Positions 7,356 to 14,302 of a DNA stretch of 17,311 nt are shown piece by piece. The stretch is taken from contig JAWXCJ010000015.1 of the NCBI GenBank assembly GCA_034408875.1, forward strand, positions 1 to 17,311. Direction: 5' to 3'. Each line of letters starts with the position of its first letter. The first letter of the stretch is position 1. The notes under the pieces are model-generated. The model had not been told where the DNA came from. It searched no databases and saw nothing but the letters and a program-made list of their open reading frames with translations. The stretch comes from JANNHK01 sp034408875 (GTDB lineage Bacteria > Actinomycetota > Acidimicrobiia > IMCC26256 > PALSA-610). The translations under genes were made by a program, and so were the position numbers.

Positions 7356-7739
7356 CTAGATCTTGCAGGCCGCGTAGAACAGGTCGCTCGCGGCCCGGTC
7401 GCCGGTGATGGCGACCGCATCGACCGGCTCGCGTCCCCACACGTACAACAACAAGTCGGAAGCCGAACCGCGCACCTCGGCGTCGGCGGATGCCTCGTTG
7501 CGTACGACGGTGACCGTCGTCGGCTCCAACCTGACGACCCAGCGGGCGGCGGCGTCGGTCGGTTCGAGCAGCAACGTCTGGCCGCTGCCACCGACCGGTG
7601 AACCACCCGACGCGGGGACGAAGACGTCGAACATCTCGTCGATGCCATCGACCGCGAGTTCAGGATCCACGACCGTGGCCGTGCCGGTTGCCGCGAGTTC
7701 GGCATCGATGAGATGCACCGCGGTCTCCTGGGTGATTCG
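7356..7739 (-). pseudogene. C-terminal domain of a maleylpyruvate isomerase (MDMPI)-family mycothiol-dependent protein
   Basis: The frame reads RITQETAVHLIDAE from about 7739; a GTG at 7718 falls inside that motif. It continues ELAVDGIDEMFDVFVPASGG, AARWVVRLEPTTVTV and the family tail AEVRGSASDLLLYVWGREPV then VDAVAITGDRAA, ending at TAG 7356-7358. This is the C-terminal domain of MDMPI-family proteins, whose N-terminal DinB-like four-helix domain supplies the metal ligands. That N-terminal domain (about 130 residues) is absent; upstream is the end of an unrelated gene (7759). A stand-alone 120-aa product from GTG 7718 could be made, but it would start inside the conserved E-T-A-V-H motif, so I call it a 5'-truncated remnant. 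Confidence 0.6.
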
Positions 7740-7758
7740 GCGGTGGTACCTCGCACAC

Positions 7759-7998
7759 TTACGCCGGTGGCAGCACGGCGTCCTTCACGGCGTTGGTGGA
7801 GTCGTCGGGGAGCGGCCGGATCACTTCTTCGGTGTCGCCCTCCGTGATGTTCGCGACGAACGGGCACTCGGTCGTGCTCGTCTCGACCGTGTTCGTCAGC
7901 ACGACCTCGGCGGTCGTTACTTCGTAGACGGTCACCTCATAGGTGGTGTCGACGAGTTCGAGTGTGGTCGGCTCGTCGTCGTCCTCGAAGTCGCACAT
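7759..7998 (-). pseudogene. C-terminal part of a secreted or lipoprotein-like protein of unknown function
   Basis: ATG 7998 gives 79 aa, but the frame is open back to the ABC gene stop at 8069-8071 and already reads like protein there (DVLDLDPLRERPTGIMCDFE). The protein is acidic and beta-rich: TLELVDTTYEVTVYEVTTAE, an ECPF cysteine that could pair with the CDF cysteine, then a Thr/Glu-rich tail. This is the pattern of C-terminal beta-domains of actinobacterial secreted or lipoprotein-type hypotheticals. No signal peptide can be found upstream because the ABC gene occupies the space, so the 5' end has probably been lost. It could instead be a short intact gene co-transcribed with the ABC operon. 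No named family recognised. Confidence 0.45.
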
Positions 7999-8068
7999 GA
8001 TGCCGGTCGGTCGCTCCCGGAGCGGATCGAGGTCAAGGACATCGTGCTTCCGGGTAGCGGGTGGGGTT

Positions 8069-9955
8069 TCAGACGACTTCGACGGCCGGAGCCGCGAACT
8101 GGGCGTTGTAGAGCCGGGCGTAGGCGCCGTCGAGCGCGAGGAGCTCTTCGTGGTTCCCGTGCTCGACGATCTGGCCCGCTTCCATCACGAGGATCGTGTC
8201 TGCGTCGCGGATCGTGGACAGGCGGTGCGCGATCACGAAGCTGGTCCGGTTCGAGCGCAGTGCGGCCATCGCGTGCTGGATGAGTACCTCGGTACGCGTG
8301 TCGACCGAACTCGTCGCCTCGTCGAGGATCAGGATCGTCGGGTTGGCGAGGAACGCGCGGGCGATCGTCAGCAGTTGCTTCTCACCGGCGCTGACGGTGC
8401 CGCCCTCGTCGTCGATTTCGGTGTCGTACCCGTGCGGGAGCGAGTGGACGAACCGGTCGACGTACGTCGCCCGCGCCGCTTCGAGGATCTGTTCCTCGGT
8501 CGCGTCGAGGTTTCCGTACGCGATGTTCTCGCGGATCGTGCCACCGAACAGCCACGTGTCCTGGAGCACCATGCCCATGTTCGACCGGAGGTCGCGCCGC
8601 CGCATCTTGGAGATGTCGATGCCGTCCAGGGTGATGACGCCGTCGTCGATCTCGTAGAAACGCATGAGCAGGTTGACGAGTGTGGTCTTGCCCGCGCCCG
8701 TCGGCCCGACGATCGCGACGGTGTGGCCCGGTTCGACGACGAGTGAGAGGTCCTCGATCAGTGGGTTCGCCGGGTCGTACGAGAACCAGACGTTCTCGAA
8801 CTCGACGCGGCCCTGCGGGTTGAGGTCTTCGAGCGGAGTGAGGTCGTCTTCGGACTCTTCTTCGGCGTCGAGGAGTTCGAACACCCGCTCGGCCGACGCG
8901 ATGCCCGACTGCATCACGTTGATGAGCGATGCGAGTTGCGTCAGCGGCTGGGTGAACTGGCGGGAGTACTGGATGAACGCCTGGATGTCACCGATGGACA
9001 GTTGACCCGACGCCACCCGCAGACCACCGATCAGTGCGATGGCGACGTAGTTGAGGTTCCCGAGGAACATCATCGCCGGTTGGATGGCACCGGAGATGAA
9101 CTGCGCGTGGTAGGCCGCGGTGAACAGCTCTTCGTTCTTGTCGTTGAATCGCGTTTCGATGTCGCGCTGACGCCCGAAGACCTTCACCAACGAGTGGCCG
9201 GTGAATGCTTCCTCGACCTGCGCGTTCAGCGTTCCCGTGTGACGCCACTGGTCGATGAACTTCGCCTTCGACCGGGTCGCGATCGCCTTGATCGTGAAGA
9301 TCGAGATCGGAATGGTGATCAGCGCGACGACGGCGAGGATCGGCGAGATCACGAACATCATGATCGTGACGCCGATGATGCTGAGCGTCGACGTGAGCAG
9401 CTGGCTCAACGTCTGCTGAAGGGCTTGGGCGAGGTTGTCGATGTCGTTGGTGACGCGGCTCAGCATGTCGCCGCGCGGCTGGCGGTCGATGTAGCGCAGC
9501 GGCATCCGGTTGAGCTTGTCTTCGACGTCGGAGCGCAGATGGAACATGGCGCGCTGCACGACACCCGCGAGCAGCCACGTTTGCGCGAACGACAGCGCGG
9601 CAGAGGTGACGTAGAGCCCGAGCGCGATGAAGAGATAGCGGTGTAGCTCGGAGAAGTCGATGCCTTGCCCGCTCACCACGCCGTCGACGATGACGTTCGT
9701 CGCGTCGCCGAGTACTTGCGGTGCGAGGACGAGCAGCGTGACGCTGCCCACGGCGAGGAACAGCACGACCGCGACGCCTATGCCTTCGAGCCGCAACCGC
9801 GCCGCGAGTCGTCGGGTCGAGTTCTTGAAGTCCTTCGACCGGTCCATCGGGATGCCGGCCGAACCCCAGCGACCGCCGAAGCCGCCGCGCGCGTCCTCGC
9901 CCGCAGGGCGCTCGACCTTCTCTTCCTCGTTCTCGTTCTCGGGCTGGGTGCTCAC
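8069..9955 (-). CDS. ABC exporter half-transporter (permease-ATPase), subunit with the catalytic Walker B Glu
   Basis: 628 aa from GTG 9955, whose GTGA overlaps the TGA of the upstream ABC gene, so translation is coupled. An acidic, glycine-rich N-terminal extension (1-40) precedes a six-helix exporter domain (about 55-345). The nucleotide-binding domain has Walker A GPTGAGKT (417-424), Q-loop Gln465, signature VSAGEKQ (521-527, off the LSGGQ consensus), Walker B ILILDE with catalytic Glu546, and switch His577. With the 577-aa partner it should form a TM287/288-type heterodimeric exporter. Its own Walker A/B and His complete the active ATP site with the partner's good VSGGQ signature, while its odd signature faces the partner's degenerate site. 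That matched asymmetry supports real pairing. Substrate likely a drug or lipid; unknown. Confidence 0.92.
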   Translation of the reverse strand: MSTQPENENEEEKVERPAGEDARGGFGGRWGSAGIPMDRSKDFKNSTRRLAARLRLEGIGVAVVLFLAVGSVTLLVLAPQVLGDATNVIVDGVVSGQGIDFSELHRYLFIALGLYVTSAALSFAQTWLLAGVVQRAMFHLRSDVEDKLNRMPLRYIDRQPRGDMLSRVTNDIDNLAQALQQTLSQLLTSTLSIIGVTIMMFVISPILAVVALITIPISIFTIKAIATRSKAKFIDQWRHTGTLNAQVEEAFTGHSLVKVFGRQRDIETRFNDKNEELFTAAYHAQFISGAIQPAMMFLGNLNYVAIALIGGLRVASGQLSIGDIQAFIQYSRQFTQPLTQLASLINVMQSGIASAERVFELLDAEEESEDDLTPLEDLNPQGRVEFENVWFSYDPANPLIEDLSLVVEPGHTVAIVGPTGAGKTTLVNLLMRFYEIDDGVITLDGIDISKMRRRDLRSNMGMVLQDTWLFGGTIRENIAYGNLDATEEQILEAARATYVDRFVHSLPHGYDTEIDDEGGTVSAGEKQLLTIARAFLANPTILILDEATSSVDTRTEVLIQHAMAALRSNRTSFVIAHRLSTIRDADTILVMEAGQIVEHGNHEELLALDGAYARLYNAQFAAPAVEVV

Positions 9956-11685
9956 GCTGCTTCCTCCGCGGTGAGCTGCGACTCGACGATCTCCGCGTAC
10001 GTCGGGCAGGTTTCGAGCAACTCGTGGTGCGTACCGAGCCCGACTTGGCGCCCGTCTTCGATGACGAGGATCTGGTCGGCCTTCATGATGGTGGACACGC
10101 GCTGGGCGACGATCACGGTGACGGCGTCGGCGACGGTCGGCCCGATCGCGGCGCGCAGCCGGGCGTCGGTCGCGAGGTCGAGCGCGGAGAACGAGTCGTC
10201 GAACAGGTAGATGCCCGGGCCGCGCACGAGCGCACGCGCGATCGCGAGGCGTTGGCGTTGCCCGCCGGAAACGTTGGACCCACCCTGGCTGATGGGCGCG
10301 TCGAGTCCGCCGGGCATCGCCGTGACGAAGTCCTTCGCCTGGGCTACGTCAAGCGCGTCCCATAGTTCGTCGTCGGTCGCATCGGGGTTCGCGTAGCGCA
10401 GGTTGCTCGCGACTGTGCCCGTGAAGAGATAGGGCTTCTGCGGTACGAGTCCGATGCGGCTCCACAACAACTCGGGTTCGATGTCGCGCACGTTGACGCC
10501 GTCGACGAGGACCTCGCCGCCGGTCGCGTCGTAGAGGCGGGGAATCAGGTTGAGCAGCGTCGTCTTGCCCGCGCCCGTGCTCCCGATGATCGCCGTGGTC
10601 TGGCCGGCGACCGCCGTGAAGGAGATGTCGCACAGGACGGGAAAGTCGGCGCCGGGATACGCGAACTCGACATTGCGGAGTTCGAGCGACGTCGGCCCCG
10701 AGAGTTGGGTGACACCGGCCTCGGGCGCGACGACCGACGACTGCGAGGACAGCACTTCCTGAATGCGTTCCGAGCTCACCGACGCCCGGGGTGCCATCAC
10801 CGCGACGAACGTCGCCATCATGACCGACATCAGGATCTGGATGAGGTAGCTGAGGAACGCGATCAACTGACCGACCTGCATGTCGCCGTTGGCGATGCGA
10901 TCGGCACCGAACCAGATCGCGGCGACGCTCGACAGGTTGAGGACGAGCATGACCGTCGGGAACATGAAGGCCATCAACCGCCCCGCGCGCAGCGAGGTGA
11001 GTGTGAGGTCGTCGTTGGCGTGCGCGAAGCGATCGGCCTCGTCGGGCTCGCGTACGAACGCCCGCACGACACGAACGCCCGTGATCTGCTCGCGCAGCAC
11101 CTGGTTGATGCGGTCGATCCGCTCCTGCATGGCTTGGAACTGCGGGACCATGCGCATCATCACCAGGCCGACACAGATGATGAGCACGGGCACGCTGACG
11201 AGCAGCAGGAGTGACAGGGGCCCGTCTTCGCGAATCGCGAAGAACACGCCGCCGACGATCGTGATCGGGGCGCCCACCAGCATCGTGCACCCCATCATCA
11301 CGAGTATCTGCACCTGGGTGACGTCGTTCGTGATGCGGGTTATCAGCGAGGGCGCACCGAACTGGGCAACGTCTTGGGCCGAGAAATCGGTGACCCGGTG
11401 AAAGAGCGCCTTGCGCACGTCGCGGCCGAACGCCATGGCCACGCGCGCGCCGAAGTACACGGCCGCGATCGCGAACACGACCTGCACGATCGTGACCAGC
11501 AGCATGACGCCGCCGACTTTCCAGATGTAGTCGGTGTCGCCGGTGGCGACGCCCTTGTCGATGATGTCGGCGTTCAACGCGGGCAGGTACAACGTGGCCA
11601 TTGTCTGCACGAACGTGAGCGCGACGACGATCAGCAACTGGTTGCGGTACCGGCGGAGAAAGGTTCGCAGTAGCCGGATCAGCAT
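9952..11685 (-). CDS. ABC exporter half-transporter, subunit with degenerate ATP site
   Basis: 577 aa from ATG 11685, overlapping the tetR stop by 7 nt (ATGCTGA). Six membrane helices (about 15-300) precede the nucleotide-binding domain: Walker A GSTGAGKT (368-375), Q-loop Gln416, canonical signature VSGGQRQ (472-478). Walker B is IYLFDD, with Asp497 where the catalytic Glu should be, and the switch motif is VAQRVS, with Gln528 replacing His. These are the substitutions that mark the degenerate subunit of heterodimeric exporters such as TM287/288. It therefore binds ATP but should hydrolyse it poorly, with the downstream subunit doing most hydrolysis. Directly behind tetR, it is presumably induced when the repressor binds an effector, plausibly the exported compound. 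Confidence 0.93.
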   Translation of the reverse strand: MLIRLLRTFLRRYRNQLLIVVALTFVQTMATLYLPALNADIIDKGVATGDTDYIWKVGGVMLLVTIVQVVFAIAAVYFGARVAMAFGRDVRKALFHRVTDFSAQDVAQFGAPSLITRITNDVTQVQILVMMGCTMLVGAPITIVGGVFFAIREDGPLSLLLLVSVPVLIICVGLVMMRMVPQFQAMQERIDRINQVLREQITGVRVVRAFVREPDEADRFAHANDDLTLTSLRAGRLMAFMFPTVMLVLNLSSVAAIWFGADRIANGDMQVGQLIAFLSYLIQILMSVMMATFVAVMAPRASVSSERIQEVLSSQSSVVAPEAGVTQLSGPTSLELRNVEFAYPGADFPVLCDISFTAVAGQTTAIIGSTGAGKTTLLNLIPRLYDATGGEVLVDGVNVRDIEPELLWSRIGLVPQKPYLFTGTVASNLRYANPDATDDELWDALDVAQAKDFVTAMPGGLDAPISQGGSNVSGGQRQRLAIARALVRGPGIYLFDDSFSALDLATDARLRAAIGPTVADAVTVIVAQRVSTIMKADQILVIEDGRQVGLGTHHELLETCPTYAEIVESQLTAEEAA

Positions 11686-12284
11686 CGGCCGCGTACTCCG
11701 TCGAGGACGAGCGACACGATCTCGGCCGAGGACAACGGTTCGTCGAGGATCAACGCCGGATGGGTTCCCGCGATGGTCAACCCCCGCAGCAGGTGCGCGG
11801 CTTCGAGCGGTTCTCGCCGGATCTGATCGCGATCCGCCTCGAACAGCGCCGCGAGCGCACGCAGGTCGGGGACGCGCGGCCGATCCGGGAGCCGAATCAT
11901 CTCGACCGCCGTGCGCAGCTGGTGGATGTCGGAGAAGCGCCGGCGCAGGATGTCGACGGCCGCGACGAGCCGCGGTTCGAGTTCGAGCTGCGGGTCGATC
12001 GCGGCCAGCTCCGCGTCCACGGCCTTCATGTCGAAGGCCGACTCGACGACCGCAGCGATCAGGCTCTCCTTGTCGGGAAAGACCCGGAAGATCGTGCCCT
12101 CGGCGATGCCGGCGGCGTGTGCGATCTGACGGGTCGTGACCGCGGCGCCGTGGGCGAGGAGCAGCGGCAGCGTTGCGGCGATGATCTCGGCCCGGCGCTC
12201 CGACGGGGGCAGCGCCGCCGCCCGCACTCGCCCCGGCTCTTCGCGCGTCGGCGCGGGCGGGGCGGCGCTGGACTTGGTCGGCAC
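11679..12284 (-). CDS. TetR/AcrR-family repressor of the ABC exporter operon
   Basis: 201 aa from GTG 12284. A disordered Ala/Pro/basic leader (1-28) is followed by a TetR helix-turn-helix: RRAEIIAATLPLLLAHG, then TTRQIAHAAGIAEGTIFRVF (about 51-69) and PDKESLIAAV. The rest is a helical ligand-binding domain that I cannot assign to an effector class. The AAAGG immediately before the GTG is too close to act as a ribosome site, while TATAGT lies 8 nt upstream, so the mRNA is probably leaderless. The palindrome at 12299-12316, on its own promoter, predicts autorepression and repression of the two coupled ABC genes. First gene of the operon; the last 7 nt overlap the next start. Confidence 0.9.
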   Translation of the reverse strand: MPTKSSAAPPAPTREEPGRVRAAALPPSERRAEIIAATLPLLLAHGAAVTTRQIAHAAGIAEGTIFRVFPDKESLIAAVVESAFDMKAVDAELAAIDPQLELEPRLVAAVDILRRRFSDIHQLRTAVEMIRLPDRPRVPDLRALAALFEADRDQIRREPLEAAHLLRGLTIAGTHPALILDEPLSSAEIVSLVLDGVRGRC

Positions 12285-12292
12285 CCTTTCAG

Positions 12293-12298
12293 ACTATA
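12293..12298 (-). promoter_or_regulatory. -10 box of the tetR-ABC operon
   Basis: TATAGT on the minus strand, 8 nt before the GTG at 12284, which fits a leaderless actinobacterial promoter. No good -35 hexamer is visible about 17 nt upstream (TAGGGT there); the operator fills the spacer. Confidence 0.55.
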
Positions 12299-12316
12299 TG
12301 AGTGAGCACTCACTCA
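12299..12316. promoter_or_regulatory. TetR operator palindrome
   Basis: TGAGTGAGCACTCACTCA consists of perfect 8-bp arms (TGAGTGAG/CTCACTCA) around a CA centre, directly upstream of the -10 box of tetR. Many TetR-family repressors bind inverted TGAGTGA-type arms, and the location between -35 and -10 predicts blocking of RNA polymerase. Which protein binds it is inferred from adjacency. Confidence 0.75.
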
Positions 12317-12337
12317 CCCTATCGAGGGACCGGCCGG

Positions 12338-13045
12338 TCAGCCGATGACCTCGAAGGTGGTGGCCAGCGGAACACCGAGGCGGGCGCCGCCGGCCTCCGC
12401 GCCGGAGCGCAGGAACTCGGCCGGCTCGGCCATCGCGCCACCGAGGTGCTCGAGGTACACGCGGTGCGCCGCGAGGGAGCGGACACCGGCCTCGAAGGTG
12501 GCCGTGGTGTCGACTCCGTGCGTCGGTTGGGGACTCCCGCTGAACGCGACGAAGCGCACGCCGTCCCACGCGTCGCCGCGATCGGGGAAGACCCACGGAT
12601 TGGCCGCGTCGCGCACCGCGTCGAGCAACGCGCGGCCGACGGCGCGGTGGTCGACGTGATTCCAGCTCGGTCCGCCCCACGAATCGCGGAAGTTGATCGA
12701 CAAGACCACGTCGGGCCGGTGCCGGCGTACGGCCCCGGCCAGATCGGCGCGCAGCTCGAGGCCTTCGACGACCAGCCCGTCCGGGAGGCCGAGGAACTCG
12801 ACCGTCTCGACGCCGACCGCGTTGCAACTCGCGATCTGCTCGGCGCGCCGGATCGGGCCGGTTTCCTCGGGTGTCATCGTCGAGATGCCCGCCTCGCCGT
12901 CGGTCACGAGCACGTAACCGATCCACTTGCCCTGCGCGGTCCAGCGGGCGACGGCCGCGGCCGCGCCGTACTCCATATCGTCCGGGTGCGCGACAACTGC
13001 GAGGGCGCGCTCCCAGTCTTCGGGGAAGGTCTGAAGGTCCGGCAC
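12338..13045 (-). CDS. PIG-L/LmbE-family deacetylase
   Basis: 235 aa from GTG 13045. The N-terminal AHPDDMEYG (19-27) gives the family's zinc ligands His20 and Asp23, with catalytic Asp22. The third ligand is His133 in SWNHVDHRAVG (127-137). VLSINFRDSWGG precedes it, as expected for the Rossmann-like fold. Family members remove N-acetyl groups from GlcNAc-containing small molecules (GlcNAc-PI, mycothiol precursor, lincomycin-type intermediates). The protein is shorter than MshB/Mca (about 290-300 aa), so mycothiol biosynthesis is not assigned. TAACAT, 6 nt before the GTG, suggests a leaderless transcript. It reads into the tetR operon 53 nt downstream on the same strand, but tetR has its own promoter. 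The DUF2505 gene diverges from it. Confidence 0.88.
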   Translation of the reverse strand: MPDLQTFPEDWERALAVVAHPDDMEYGAAAAVARWTAQGKWIGYVLVTDGEAGISTMTPEETGPIRRAEQIASCNAVGVETVEFLGLPDGLVVEGLELRADLAGAVRRHRPDVVLSINFRDSWGGPSWNHVDHRAVGRALLDAVRDAANPWVFPDRGDAWDGVRFVAFSGSPQPTHGVDTTATFEAGVRSLAAHRVYLEHLGGAMAEPAEFLRSGAEAGGARLGVPLATTFEVIG

Positions 13046-13051
13046 GGTCGA

Positions 13052-13057
13052 ATGTTA
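13052..13057 (-). promoter_or_regulatory. -10 box of the PIG-L gene
   Basis: TAACAT on the minus strand, 6 nt before GTG 13045, fits the TANNNT -10 of leaderless actinobacterial genes. Its -35 zone (about 13075-13080) falls inside the inverted repeat at 13072-13100. Confidence 0.45.
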
Positions 13058-13071
13058 CGGCGCTCGTAATC

Positions 13072-13100
13072 CCGGGCGCGATGCGACATGATGCGCCCGG
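13072..13100. promoter_or_regulatory. Inverted repeat in the PIG-L / DUF2505 divergent promoter region
   Basis: CCGGGCGC (13072-13079) and GCGCCCGG (13093-13100) are perfect 8-bp arms around 13 nt, with an inner ATG/CAT pair (81-83 and 87-89 of that hundred). It overlaps the predicted -35 of the PIG-L gene and ends 2 nt before the ribosome site of the DUF2505 gene. It may be an operator or a 5' UTR hairpin. Confidence 0.45.
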
Positions 13101-13114
13101 CTGAGGAGGTCGTC

Positions 13115-13609
13115 ATGAAGTTGAACGGTTCGCACGTGTACCCGGTCGCCGTCGACCGCGTGATCGCAATGCTGGCGGACAAGTCGGCGACCACCGAGAA
13201 GTACCAAGAGATGGGCCACCGCGATGTCGCGATCCTCGAGTTCGAGGCCGACGCCGACGTGCTGCGCATCAAGTCGACGCGGGTCGTCGAAGTCGACCTG
13301 CCCGGGTTCGCCAAGAAGGTGTTGAAGCCGACGAACACGATGGTGCAGACCGACGAGTGGCGCCGCCAGGACGACGGCTCGTGGGTCGGGACGTTCGGCG
13401 CCGAGGTGAAGGGTTCGCCGGTCAAGATCGAGGGCACGATGCTGCTCACGCCCGAAGGCGACGGCTGCCGCCACGAGGTCACGATCGACGTGCAGGTCAA
13501 GATCCCCATCGTCGGGGGCAAGATCGCCGACTGGGCCGGGAAGAACGATGTCCGCGCCACCCTCGACGCCGAGTTCGCCTTCAACGAACGCCGCCTGTCG
13601 CCGGCATGA
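13115..13609 (+). CDS. DUF2505-family protein
   Basis: 164 aa from ATG 13115, chosen over the ATG at 13088 because GAGGAGG (13103-13109) stands 5 nt before it and the protein then begins with the family's MKLNGSHVYPVAVDRVIAML. The rest (FEADADVLRIKSTRVVEVDL, a central DEWRRQDDGSWVGTFGAEVK strand pair, and GKIADWAGKNDVRATLDAEF at the end) fits DUF2505, a family in the SRPBCC/START-like helix-grip fold proposed to bind hydrophobic ligands. No catalytic residue set is known. No signal peptide; cytoplasmic. Divergent from the PIG-L gene with a 69-nt shared promoter region; followed 10 nt after the stop by a hairpin, so probably monocistronic. Confidence 0.82.
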   Translation: MKLNGSHVYPVAVDRVIAMLADKSATTEKYQEMGHRDVAILEFEADADVLRIKSTRVVEVDLPGFAKKVLKPTNTMVQTDEWRRQDDGSWVGTFGAEVKGSPVKIEGTMLLTPEGDGCRHEVTIDVQVKIPIVGGKIADWAGKNDVRATLDAEFAFNERRLSPA

Positions 13610-13618
13610 TTCCCGCGC

Positions 13619-13667
13619 CAACTGGCGTACCGAGACCCGACGGCGTCTGCCTCAGGTACGCCAGTTG
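13619..13667. terminator. Hairpin after DUF2505 gene, possible bidirectional terminator
   Basis: CAACTGGCGTACC (13619-13631) and GGTACGCCAGTTG (13655-13667) are perfect 13-bp arms around a 23-nt loop that itself contains AGAC/GTCT. It starts 10 nt after the stop of the plus-strand gene and overlaps the end of the minus-strand frame at 13652-13834. There is no U-tract, so a canonical intrinsic terminator is not shown. Confidence 0.55.
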
Positions 13668-13834
13668 CGGCGGTTCTTGACGGCGCCGGGTGCGAGCCGC
13701 AACGCGACCGCGTCGCTCTGCGGTGTACCCGTGATCGTGAGCACGTTGTTGGCGACCGACGCGCTGGTTGAAGGCAGGGCGGAAGCGGGGGTGATCGAAG
13801 CGACGCCGATGGCCAAGGTGGCCAAGGTGGCCAC
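13652..13834 (-). pseudogene. Truncated N-terminus of a secreted (possibly calcium-binding repeat) protein
   Basis: From GTG 13834, 60 aa: a hydrophobic signal-like start (ATLATLAIGVASITPASA), then SVANNVLTITGTPQSDAVAL, which resembles the first strand of hemolysin-type calcium-binding or similar secreted beta-repeat proteins. It then ends abruptly in basic residues (KNRRNWRT) inside the hairpin at 13619-13667. A signal peptide with only about 35 following residues suggests a 3'-deleted gene. The frame stays open upstream without an ATG, so the true start could also have been altered. A 9-bp tandem repeat (GCCAAGGTG, plus strand, 13812-13829) encodes the Ala-Thr-Leu repeats in the signal. A small real secreted peptide is the alternative. 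Confidence 0.4.
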
Positions 13835-13909
13835 GCCGCCGGCAGAGGTGCGTCGCGGTTCGCGAAACCTTCCGGGAGCCCGAGCGGGAGCGGGTGGATA
13901 TGACGTGAG

Positions 13910-14302
13910 CTACGCCGGTTCGACCTCGAGTTCCCAGTCCGCGGCTCGCATCGTGACGACGAAGTATCGGAAGAAGGCATGCTGACCGAGCAATCCCCAC
14001 CCATAGGGCCAGTTCTCGCAGAAACCGACAGCCGCCTCCCAGCTGTGGTCTCCGAGCGTCAGCTGTATGTCGACGAACGAAGCGTGCACGACGTTGCCGC
14101 CGACACCGAGGGGGCGCGGCTCGGCGTGGTCGAGCGCGACGCCCGCCAGATCGGCTACCCATGCCGGGAGCAAGGTGTTCACGGAACCCGAGTCGACGAG
14201 GCAACGAATCGGTGCCTCGTCCATTCCCTCGACGACGATGTCGAGGACCGGTCTCGCGACGGCGCCCGCGTCGCCCGGAAGCTCGGCGTACAGGCGTTTC
14301 AT
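13910..14302 (-). CDS. Retropepsin-like aspartic protease domain protein
   Basis: 130 aa from ATG 14302; its ATGA overlaps the stop of the DUF5678-type gene, so translation is coupled. RCLVDSGSVNTLLP (33-46) holds the aspartic-protease D-S-G triad (Asp37) followed by the usual hydrophobic stretch. GWGLLGQHAFF (101-111) matches the hydrophobic-hydrophobic-Gly element that closes retropepsin-fold monomers. Retropepsins act as homodimers, each chain giving one Asp, and this single-domain length fits. No signal peptide or membrane anchor is seen, so it is probably cytoplasmic. Its substrate is unknown; the coupled upstream protein is the obvious candidate partner or substrate. A longer upstream start (14392) would lie inside the upstream gene and adds only low-complexity sequence. 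Confidence 0.75.
   Translation of the reverse strand: MKRLYAELPGDAGAVARPVLDIVVEGMDEAPIRCLVDSGSVNTLLPAWVADLAGVALDHAEPRPLGVGGNVVHASFVDIQLTLGDHSWEAAVGFCENWPYGWGLLGQHAFFRYFVVTMRAADWELEVEPA

Noticed and set aside
100..8062. GGGTAGCGGGTG occurring near 100-111 and near 8051-8062, as possible attachment-site or element ends flanking the remnant region
   Set aside because: Only 12 bp are shared in G-rich sequence, no integrase or tRNA is adjacent, and chance repetition is plausible.
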